From NCBI GenBank assembly GCA_002245135.1, contig NGBS01000734.1, forward strand, positions 1-27,606: a stretch of 27,606 nucleotides of DNA. Reading direction: 5' to 3'. This document shows positions 12,053 to 20,410 of the stretch, in pieces. The notes beneath the pieces were generated by a model. That model ran no database searches and was not told the origin of the DNA. It saw only the letters and a program-made list of their open reading frames with translations. How positions within the stretch are numbered: position 1 is the stretch's first letter; each line of letters opens with the position of its first letter. The translations under genes and the position numbers were made by a program. This DNA is from Proteromonas lacertae. Its lineage: Eukaryota; Sar; Bigyra; Opalinata; Proteromonadidae.

Positions 12053-12160
12053 GCTTAATAATAAGTAACAATAATGAAATAATTAACAATCAATATGTTT
12101 TTTTGTGTTTTGATTGTTATATACAACATCAAATATTCAAATTTTTAAAAATCATTTTTC

Positions 12161-12514
12161 ATGTCTACTTCTTCTAACGTATTCGCTTGTGGTTCAAATC
12201 AAAACTGTGGCAATGTAATAACTGACAGATCCACCACAAGAATCCATGCTCCACCAGGTGGTAAAGATTCAGTTGGAGCTTTGTTTGGCGAAGCTGAACC
12301 AGTTAAACCCGTTCAACAAAGGCCAACACAAAACCAACAAACACAGTCTGCTCCAATACAACAACAACCTCCACAACAACAACAATCAAGATGTGTTTCT
12401 TCAAATGCTTATGCCAGTGGTTCAAATCAGAATTGTGGTAATGTATTAACTGATAGACCAACAACCAGAGTACATGCTCCACCAGGAGGTGCTGATAATT
12501 GGACATTAGGTTAA
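12161..12514 (+). CDS. SPIRAL1 / HN1 (Jupiter)-like microtubule-associated protein
   Basis: Intronless, 117 residues, ending TAA. It is built of two copies of one motif joined by a Gln/Pro-rich linker. Copy 1 contains GSNQNCGNVITDR and TRIHAPPGG near residues 12-37; copy 2 has GSNQNCGNVLTDR and TTRVHAPPGG near residues 87-112. In plant SPIRAL1 and animal HN1/Jupiter proteins, related ends of the form N-x-G-N-x-x-T-D-R-x-(S/T)-T-(K/R)-V-x-(A/P)-P-G-G are conserved and the proteins associate with microtubules. Small size and duplicated ends match those families. Upstream a TTCAAATTTTT word lies about 25 bp before the ATG. Confidence 0.85.
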   Translation: MSTSSNVFACGSNQNCGNVITDRSTTRIHAPPGGKDSVGALFGEAEPVKPVQQRPTQNQQTQSAPIQQQPPQQQQSRCVSSNAYASGSNQNCGNVLTDRPTTRVHAPPGGADNWTLG

Positions 12515-12619
12515 AGTTCAGTTGTTATTTCTTTTATGTTATAAATAAAATCATATTAATGTGCATGTACTGGTTTAAAACAACAAAAAATAGCATAACA
12601 AAAATATAGACACTTAATT

Positions 12620-13334
12620 TCATTTAAATAAAAATCTAAAGATATTTGGCAATATTCCAAATAGAGATATAGCAATAATCACTAGCATAGTCTGATTATC
12701 AATAACAAAATAAGTAATTTTTTGTATTAAAGTATCTTCTTCAGAATTTGATAATTCTGCCTTTTCTTTACATTCATCTACATATTCTGGGAATATTTCA
12801 CAAAATTTTCTATCTTGTAGATTATATGACCACGATTTCTTTGCATAGTTCTTTCTTACAAACGAGGGACTTTTAATTGCACCTGTTGTAACTGTTTCTT
12901 CACACTATTACATAACAATTTCAATAAAAATACCATAAATGATATTAGACTAATTATAATACCACGAATACCCATATTAGAAGTCCAAGATTCGGGATGA
13001 AAATCTACTCTCATTAAAATTATCATTATTATACCTGATATATTTAAACATATTCTCTGACCAACTGCGAATCTACCGGAAGGAGTTAACATAATTATAG
13101 AAGGAGGTTTCATTGGGTATTCAGTTGGTAATAAAAGTTTACCATGGTATAAACCTTCGGTATAGTCTGTATCTGGAGGACCTACCATTTTAAACAATCA
13201 ACTATACCTTTAAAAACAAAATGCCATTCAAACAAATTATCTTCCATCGGACGAGCAACAAAGTATTCTTCTGGATCTTTTTGAAGTTGTTTATACTCTG
13301 TAGTAATTCTATTTATGGCGATAGAGTGAGGCAT
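12620..13334 (-). CDS. Tail-anchored ubiquitin-conjugating enzyme E2, UBE2J/Ubc6 type
   Basis: Four exons: 13334-13208, 13181-13035, 13004-12934 and 12904-12620, with introns of 26, 30 and 29 nt; 630 nt, 209 residues plus TGA. It starts MPHSIAINRITTEYKQLQKD. The catalytic cysteine is C87 in GQRICLNISDFHPESW. The usual HPN motif is replaced by TPSGRF, as in the UBE2J family. The conserved segment SLISFMCEETVTTGAI follows, then NLQDRKFCEIFPEYVDE. The C-terminus has one hydrophobic segment (MLVIIAISLFGILPNIF) as a tail anchor. Members of this family sit in the ER membrane and pass ubiquitin to ERAD substrates. It was originally head to head with the TMEM245-like gene; its first 43 coding bases are duplicated at 16757-16799. 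Confidence 0.93.
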
Positions 13335-13382
13335 ATTAATCAAAATAAACTTGGCTTGAGAATAATTCAAAATAGAATATGA
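13292..13382. repeat. 91-bp direct repeat, left copy
   Basis: Matches 16757-16847 in the same orientation with two mismatches, by eye. It covers the first 43 coding bases of the E2 gene (reverse strand), the 44-bp spacer before it, and an ATG that in the right copy begins the TMEM245-like gene. Weaker similarity continues a few bases further left. This copy adjoins the intact E2 gene. Confidence 0.92.
13335..13378. promoter_or_regulatory. Duplicated 44-bp divergent promoter, E2 side
   Basis: The 44 bp from the E2 start codon to the first ATG on the opposite strand, within the left 91-bp repeat. In the inferred ancestral state it was the whole spacer between two head-to-head genes and must have held both promoters or their cores. 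No TATA-like consensus can be assigned in such AT-rich sequence. This copy now serves only the E2 gene. Confidence 0.5.
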
Positions 13383-13439
13383 TTGAAGAAAATAATTTCT
13401 CATTATGTAGATGAAATTGATGAGAAAAATGTGAAAGAA

Positions 13440-13590
13440 AATAGTCAATCGAGGTTTTAATAGTGAATAAAAATACTGGAGTTGTATTTTTATTCTTTTT
13501 TACATCTTCAACTGTAAATAATTTAATATTTTTGAATATTATAAAAAAATATTCTTTATATTCATCATTCTTTATATGTAACAGTTTATT
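13440..13590 (-). pseudogene. Fossil C-terminal fragment of an RHS/Crinkler-type NTPase gene
   Basis: On the reverse strand this stretch reads like the last residues of the neighbouring double NTPase: IKNDEYKEY and NIKLFTVEDV here against MKNEKFKQY and KIKLFTIEDI there. Only the C-terminal end is present, so it is a broken remnant of a related copy. It lies directly downstream of the intact gene's stop codon. Its divergence suggests it is older than the 91-bp repeats, which still match almost perfectly. Confidence 0.6.
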
Positions 13591-13606
13591 AGTTTAATAT
13601 ATCTTA

Positions 13607-16328
13607 TCAATATTTATGTAAATCATTAACTTCATTCTTATCAAGTTTATTTATATCTTCAATTGTAAATAATTTAATTTTTAAACCACATTGAATATCT
13701 TTTGAATAATCTTCTAAATATTGTTTAAATTTTTCATTTTTCATTATTTTATCTACATCATAATAAAATGGAAATACAATAACATTATTAATAACATAAC
13801 AAATATCATCACTACCTATATCAATTGGAGCAATATAAAAACCTTCTCCACATCCTATTGATGTTGTAGTGTTTTTGAAATTTTCATTAAATATATTCAT
13901 CTGATCATTATTAAACTTTATCACATTATTTTTCCACTTTTCATTATATAGCATTGAATACCACACTATTTCATTGAATAATAGTTTATATAATGGATGG
14001 TTGTTTTTAGATATTATTTCATTCAAGAAAAAATCTTTCAAATTTTCAAATTCATTTTCACTACATCTGTGACTTGTACAGAAATAAACATATTTAAATA
14101 CTTTTTTAGAGATGTATTCTAATTGAAATTTATCAATTGATTCATAATCTATTACTTTGTATTTTACTACATAATGTGATAAATCTGAATCTAATTTATC
14201 AACATTTAATCCAATATCATCTTCCAAGTTTGATTCATTACATCTTTCACATGGATAAAGATATTTCTTCATAAAACCAAAATAACTAAGGTTATTCACA
14301 GTTGTTCTAATACACTTTGTATAAATTTCATTCCAATAATTTCTATCTCCATAATATGTCTTATATATTGCTGCAAAATATAAATGTCTTGGTACTCGAT
14401 TATATAAAGAAATAAGATCTTCATCAATTGCATTTCCTAATTCTTCAGTTAAACAATTTGCTTTCCATATATCTATCTCTTTTTCATTACAAATATCTAA
14501 ATAGAAATATACTTTATTACCTGGTGTAAAATCTTTTATATTTGAATAATTTTTATTATCTGGAGAACTGACATTTACAATTATACTACTTAATCTGAAT
14601 ATATCTTTAGGAACATCATATGAATCACATATAATTATTTCTTCATCCATTCCATTTTCTTCTAAATATTTTCCTATCAAATTATAGATAACAGGATTAT
14701 CTGGACTTCCATCTTCTCTCTTTGAACTTTTGTAATATGTTAAACCTAAATTAATACCTAATTTTTCTTTCAATTGAATGAATTTTAAGATAAAATAAAT
14801 TAAAAATGTGGACTTTCCACATCCTGGTTGACCTCTCAGTAAATAATAACTTATAATTCCATCTATAGTAGGTTTACATTTGATAAATTTTATTATTTTT
14901 TCTTTTACTTTCTCAATTTTTTTATTTAGTTTATCTATACTACAATTATTATCAACAATTACATCTAAATATTTCAGTAATTTCTTTAAAACAAATTCAT
15001 CTTCTCTATATTGATAAAAACAATTATAAATTATATTATATTCTATTCTTTTCCAAAATTGTGGATAATAATCTCGAACTAATATTTTATGATTTGGATA
15101 TTGAAATATTTTTATATTTTCATCAATTTCTATCAATAATTCATTATACAAAAAACTGGGAGGTATTTTCTCTCTGCTAAATATACATCCCATATAATCA
15201 AAGCCTATGTTACTATATATAATTTTATATACTATTTCTATAGATTGGTGATTGTGGTTGTAGTTGTAAAACTGGTTGAAGAGAAACAATAGTTTCTGAT
15301 TTTTTAATCTTTCTCTTGGATAATGATTTAGTATGTTCTAAATCTATTCCTTCCCTCTTTCTTTTAATATTATCAGTAGAGGATAGATTAGTAGTAAATG
15401 GAGTATATGGAGTAGCAGAGTAAGCATAGTATTTATAACTATCTTTCAGCTCATTATTACTTCTTAATTTGTCTATCAAACTTTGAGTTTTATCCACTTC
15501 TATTCTTTCTGTTAATAAAGAATAATATATATTGAAATTACTATCATCTATTATAATCTTCTTTAATGCCATTTCTTCTATATACTTTGAAATAAATTTC
15601 AGTTTCTTAGGTACTTCAAACTCATTTTCAACATCATAAATATAAACAAATTCATTATATTCAGCAGGAATACCACTATAAATATCAATCTTTTTACATT
15701 TTTTTATTTTTTCCTCAACATTCATATCAACTAATCCAGCAATTCCTCCATAATTTTCTTGATTTTGAACTGTAATATGTAAATACTCTCCATACAATTC
15801 CATTTCTTCAGAATTAAAAGGTAATAAACAGAACTGGATTGGAGCTCTCTTGCTACGCATTACTTTATATTTTTTCAACTGCATATCACTCACTAATATT
15901 ACTACATCATCTTGAGAGTATTCATCTTCTGAAATTGGTATATTATTGCATATAAATATAGATTTTTTAGAAGCATTTTTAACATCTCGTTGAGGCAAGT
16001 AAGAAATAGGGTAATATTTATTTTCTTCTACTCCTTTATAAAAATATGTATTTCTTGATACTCTAAAAATAACTTGGAAATTGGATTGTTTAAATTGTTT
16101 GCATAAAAATAAGCAAAAACTCGTTTTACCTATACCACTATTACCATATACAACAAAATTCTTTTGGATTCCAGTCTCTATTGCTATATATTTCATCATT
16201 TTATCACAAATATTTGAATAACATTTCCTTTTAATTAAAAAAGGTTCTTCTAAATACTCTATTCCTCTACTATTAGTTCTAAAGTCAGCTTCTCCGTTTA
16301 TTATATTAATTAAATCATTATACTTCAT
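13607..16328 (-). CDS. Tandem P-loop NTPase of RHS/Crinkler type
   Basis: Modelled as two exons, 16328-15233 and 15204-13607, with a 28-nt GTAT...TAG intron at 15205-15232; the sum is 2694 nt, exactly 898 codons including TGA (897 residues). Module 1 has Walker A GNSGIGKTS (62-70), then VVILVSDMQLKKYK and CLLPFNSEEMELYG. Module 2 has Walker A GQPGCGKST (490-498), IIICDS, IIVNVSSPDNKNYS (573-587) and NRVPRHLYF. This order (P-loop, acidic strand, S-P-D/N-x-x-N-Y strand, G/R-x-P-R) is that of NTPases in trypanosome RHS and oomycete-type Crinkler proteins. A nuclease domain is not evident; the last 150 residues (GEGFYIAPIDIGSDD) are unassigned. Without the intron there would be two genes, 16328-15225 and a second starting at ATG 15193. 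The family call is by motif pattern only. Confidence 0.7.
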
Positions 16329-16756
16329 TTACCTATAATTATAAACAACCAGATATATTACTTAATGATAGAAGAAATAGAAAATAGAATAAAAGTATAG
16401 TTATAATTAATAATTATAACATTCAAAAGATGTTTGAAATGTTCAGTTATGATGTTGACAAACCGTAATTCGAACATATGTTTTTATAATTCTTTATTTA
16501 TTAGTATTTAATAACTATTTGGTGTTTATAAGAGTGTTTTAACTGTTATCTATTTATTAGCCTTACATATCTAAATTATAGTTAGTAAATACATACAGTG
16601 GTTTAGTTCATATTTAGTTTATTTTTGAAGTATTGTTGATATTATATATTAATTCATAATTTAGGAAATTTAAAAAAAAATTCTAAATAGTTATTCTTAG
16701 CTAATACATCATACATCACTATCTAGAATGTTTTATTGGTTTTGTTTATGGATGTC
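16329..16756. other. 428 bp without a recognisable gene
   Basis: AT-rich sequence upstream of the double NTPase gene and inside the insert. It presumably holds that gene's promoter. I see no open coding stretch, tRNA or repeat here, apart from the start of the right 91-bp repeat immediately after it. Confidence 0.5.
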
Positions 16757-16847
16757 TATACTCTGTCGTAATTCTATTTATTGCGATAGAGTGAGGCATA
16801 TTAATCAAAATAAACTTGGCTTGAGAATAATTCAAAATAGAATATGA
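16757..16847. repeat. 91-bp direct repeat, right copy
   Basis: Second copy of 13292-13382, same orientation, two mismatches. On the reverse strand it still encodes MPHSIAINRITTEY of the E2 N-terminus, but the reading frame then ends, so this part is a dead 5' fragment. Its right end includes the ATG of the TMEM245-like gene. Confidence 0.92.
16800..16843. promoter_or_regulatory. Duplicated 44-bp divergent promoter, TMEM245 side
   Basis: Identical-length counterpart of 13335-13378, lying directly before the ATG at 16844. It now faces only the TMEM245-like gene on one side and a dead E2 fragment on the other. Confidence 0.5.
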
Positions 16848-18464
16848 GTGGGAAATTAAGAAACAGATTTGAAAGTATAATGTATTTTTATTATATGCAG
16901 AGAATAAAGAAAATAATACAGGAAAAGATGCGACAAATGATGGATTAACTAATGAATCTGAAGATATAGTATATTTATTCTTTTTATACAAATAGAAAAA
17001 CGAACAGAATTCATCTGTTAATGAATCATACCCAGAAAAACCTCAGAATGATGAAAGCGAAACAGAATTAGAGATAATACAAAAGAAACACATTCAGAAA
17101 ACGTTTAGTTATATCCGTAGCATTTTGCTAGTTGTATTTGTATGTGGCATACTCCACATGAACTATGTGTTGATAAAACCTCATTTAACATCTCTCTTAC
17201 TAGCAGTTGCATTAGTAGCTTTATTGCATAAACCTTTCCTAATGATAGTTGATTCATTAAATGCTTTAGATTGTATATTGCATCCCTATGTATTGCATAT
17301 TTGGGTTGGTATTTTGACAATTGCTTTAGTTGCATTTATAAGTGGAGGAATATATACAAAAACAAATACATTAATAACCATATTATTAATTGTTGTATAT
17401 ATATTATTATTATTATTAAATTAATATTATAGTTTGTTACAGTAGCGAATAGAAAAACATTATCTTATATTATTGTCATTTTACTTTCTATCTTTTTCAT
17501 TATTTTCCCCTTATCTTTATTCTTCAAAAGATGTAGTTTAGAAATTGGAATTATAACAACTGAAATCAGTAAAGAAATGAGAGAAAGTAAAGATTTTCAA
17601 ACATTATTAGTAAAATGGACAGATTCATGGTTTTATAAATTAATCCAAAAACAAACTATGGCTTTAATCAATGTAAATATTGATGAATATGTAAACTACG
17701 AACAAGTGCAAATATACATTCAAAATCTGACAAATTGGGTAGCTAATAATACAAATTTTGTATTACAATATGTTCAAGGTTTTATAATGAATATAACTTC
17801 AACTTTTACTACCTTTGGAACAATGATGTCTGCATTATATTTCGGCTTAAATGTATATATATATTTATATATTAGAATTTTGATATATTATCACAAAATA
17901 TTTACGATTATTCACCACTTTCACGAGATGATACAAATCAAATATTCAAATCAATTCAAAATACAATCTATGGAGTATTTATTAGTTTGTTATTAATTGG
18001 TTGTATTCATGGAATTATCACTGCTATTTCACTTTATTTGACCAATTTTGAAGTTATTTTCTTATTGTCATTATTAAGTGGATTTTTCTCTACTTTACCT
18101 ATTGTTTCTAATTGGATTATTTGTATTCCAATTGCTATTATTATGGTGACAAGATCTCAATATATTTCTGTATATATATATATATATATATATATTATTA
18201 TTATTATAATAGGCGATTCTTTTTACTGTAACAAATTTTGCAACATCTTTTTATTTTGATTATTATGTTTATTATATTATTCCTGGAAACTCATGGTATG
18301 TAACATTCTCAATTATTACTGCTATATTTGTATATGGAGTAAAAGGATTGTTGGTTGGACCATTAATTGCTTCAATTACTTTAACAATACTTGACATTTA
18401 TAGAAAATACCAACGAATGAAAGTTGATGAAAGTATAGTTGTAGAAAAAGATAAGTATATCTGA
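16844..18464 (+). CDS. TMEM245-like / AI-2E (PerM) family membrane protein
   Basis: Six exons: 16844-16874, 16901-16968, 16996-17394, 17433-17852, 17876-18169 and 18213-18464. Introns are 26, 27, 38, 23 and 43 nt, all GTAT...AG; the total is 1464 nt, 487 residues plus TGA. The N-terminal 60 residues are hydrophilic and acidic. Several membrane segments follow (SILLVVFVCGILHMNY, LTSLLLAVALVALLH, VGILTIALVAFISGGIY, YIIVILLSIFFIIFP). The C-terminal half has FISLLLIGCIHGIITA, a loop LLSGFFSTLPIVSNW, and GVKGLLVGPLIASIT. That last G-x-x-G-x-x-x-G-P-hydrophobic segment, and the preceding F-x-P-hydrophobic loop, typify the AI-2E/PerM family to which eukaryotic TMEM245 belongs. Substrate is unknown. 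Its start sits in the right copy of the 91-bp repeat. Confidence 0.85.
18170..18195. repeat. (TA)n microsatellite inside an intron
   Basis: About twelve TA units beginning at the donor of the 43-nt fifth intron (18170-18212) of the TMEM245-like gene. Confidence 0.85.
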
Positions 18465-18600
18465 GTTTAAGTAATGATTATTGACAATTTTGATTTTGTT
18501 TAATAATACATAAATACATATAAATACATTGTATAACCGTTTTTTTATAGTTTTAAATTCAAATTTTTTATCTTTTATTAGAGGTTAGAAAAATCTAATT

Positions 18601-20209
18601 ATGCCAACAATAGGATTAGCTGAAAGAAATAAACTTGTTACCTTACAAAGAAAGGAAGAACTGAAGAATAATCTCGGTAAACAGTATCAGAGGAAATATG
18701 GACCTGTATAAATCATTTTTTTCACATATTTATAGAAATATGCTGATGTCATTTTCAAAGAGATTGAAACATTTTTAAAGCATAACAAAGCAACTGATGA
18801 GAACTTGGATAAGCTTGATTGTCAAATTAAAGCACAAATAGCAATGCACAAAACCCCAAGTGGTCCAAAACGTCCAGTATTCTATTTGTTAATTCTGATT
18901 CTTTAGCTTATTGACCCAATAGAAACAAAACAACAAAAACAACCACAAAAACCGAAAGTTCCATTAGTACCAGGACTTAAATATAAGAATCTTGGAAACA
19001 ACAACAATAATGATGGATTAAAACCTCCTACCTCTCCTATCTCATCTCCTACAAAATCAATAACTACTAATTATACAACTACTACCACAGATTCAGATGT
19101 GTACAATCCATTTTTAGATTTAGATAAACCATATTACTCCAAAAAGAAGCCATTAAGAAATCCAGGTTGGGATGCTTTGATGGAGAGAGACTTAGAGAAA
19201 TATCAGGAAGATGAAGAAAGAAGAAGGGCCTTAGAAGCAAAGAAACGAATGGATTTAAAAAATACTTTAATGGAACAAGTTCAAGAGAAAAACCAAAGAA
19301 AAATGAAAGAAAAAGAGCAAGAAAGAATGATGAGCAATAGTATCTTAGATGATGTAGAAAGATTTAAACGTGAAGAGACAATGGCAAGAGAAAAAAGAAA
19401 AGAAGAAAACCAATTAATGTACAGAACAAAGGTAAAAGAAATGGAAGATGAAAGACAAAAGAAGGAAATGTTGAGGAAAAAAGAGGAAGAAAAGAATTTA
19501 ATGATGTTAACAAGATTACAAATTCAAGAAGAAGAAGAAAAACAAAGAGAATTGGAGAATAAAATGGAGTTTAAACGACAACAATATCAATTTTTAGTAG
19601 ATAATAATAAATTATCTGAACAAAAGAGAATAGAAAATTGAAAGAAAAAGAGAGAGATAAATTGATGATAAAGAAACAAATGGAAGAAGAAGAAAGAAAA
19701 GAACAAGCTAGAGTTCAAGCTTTTAAAGATAGACAGAATAAAATCAACCAAAGATTACAAATGATGGAAGAAAGTAGTGAATATCAAAATCATTTAAAAC
19801 AAGAGAAAGAATTGGAAATAAAATTTGCAAGAGAAGAAGCTGAAAAACAAAGAAGAGAAGAAGAAGAAGATTTAGATAGAAAGAGATTATTATTTGAAAA
19901 ACAAAAGAAGCAAAAGGAAGTATTATATGAACAAATACAAGAGAAAGAATTGGAGAAACAACGACGTGTATTCATTATATTTAATTATTATTTATTAATA
20001 GAAAGAAGAGAATGCTAGAATGAGAGCACAAGCTGAAATAGAAAAGCAAAGAATAGGCTGAAGAGGAAAGACAAAAGAAAATATATAAGAGAGAAGAAGA
20101 AGAACAATATAGAAAATTATTAGATGAACAAGTGAAAGATGTTCATACAAGTATTGATGAAATGAATGATTATGAATATAGAATGAATAAACATTTAATG
20201 CCGCAATAA
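18601..20209 (+). CDS. Glu/Lys/Arg-rich coiled-coil protein (trichohyalin-like composition)
   Basis: Four exons: 18601-18705, 18736-18876, 18907-19967 and 20002-20209, with introns of 30, 30 and 34 nt starting GTAT. It starts MPTIGLAERNKLVTLQRKEE. After a short ordered N-terminus and a Pro/Asn/Thr-rich linker comes NPFLDLDKPYYSKKKPLRNP, then about 300 residues of continuous charged alpha helix (QVQEKNQRKMKEKEQERMM and similar). The frame shifts near 19640 (one base too few after RIE) and near 20057 (one base too many); the two cancel, and the exons sum to 1515 nt, 504 residues plus TAA. Homopolymer indels in the assembly are the simplest cause. Such proteins are frequent in flagella and basal bodies, but no family is recognised. 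It converges on the acidic repeat gene. Confidence 0.68.
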
Positions 20210-20410
20210 ATAGAATATATATATTACTTTCTACTTAATATTATAAAAATATATAAGTCGTATATTCATTTGATTTGATGTTAAAACCCTTTCTTAACTC
20301 GATCTTGATATTAAATCAAATCCAAACTCCTACAATCTATTATATTGCAATTTACAATATAAAAACTATTATAAAAGAAATACTTTTAAGATAAAATTAA
20401 AACATTACTT
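20210..20410. other. Convergent 3' spacer
   Basis: 201 bp between the stop codons of the coiled-coil gene (+) and the acidic repeat gene (-). AT-rich; no further feature seen. Confidence 0.5.

Larger units (their letters stand above)
13383..16756. mobile_element. 3.4 kb insertion between E2 and TMEM245-like genes, carrying a double NTPase gene
   Basis: This 3374-bp stretch separates two genes that lie head to head, and is bounded by 91-bp direct repeats whose content is the old spacer and flanks. Inside are the tandem NTPase gene (13607-16328), a fragment of a related gene (about 13440-13590), and 428 bp without a recognisable gene (16329-16756). I see no terminal inverted repeats, reverse transcriptase, transposase or poly(A) tail at the ends. 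It may be a transposed segment with an unusually long target duplication, or ectopic DNA captured during repair of a staggered break. RHS/Crinkler-type NTPase genes are known from mobile contexts in other protists, which fits either reading. Confidence 0.6.

Noticed and set aside
13607-15193. A separate gene starting MGCIFSREK with an N-myristoylation/palmitoylation-like start
   Set aside because: A typical 28-nt GTAT...TAG intron at 15205-15232 joins this frame to the upstream one with exact phase, and only 31 bp would separate the two as independent genes. The myristoylation-like start is probably coincidental, though RNA data are needed.
13383-16756. Retroelement or classical DNA transposon
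   Set aside because: No reverse transcriptase, integrase, transposase, terminal inverted repeats or poly(A) tail could be seen in or at the ends of the insert.
16746-16991. A small reverse-strand gene with an E2-like N-terminus
   Set aside because: Only the first 14 E2 residues are present and they come from the 91-bp repeat; the frame then ends. It is a duplicated fragment, not a gene.
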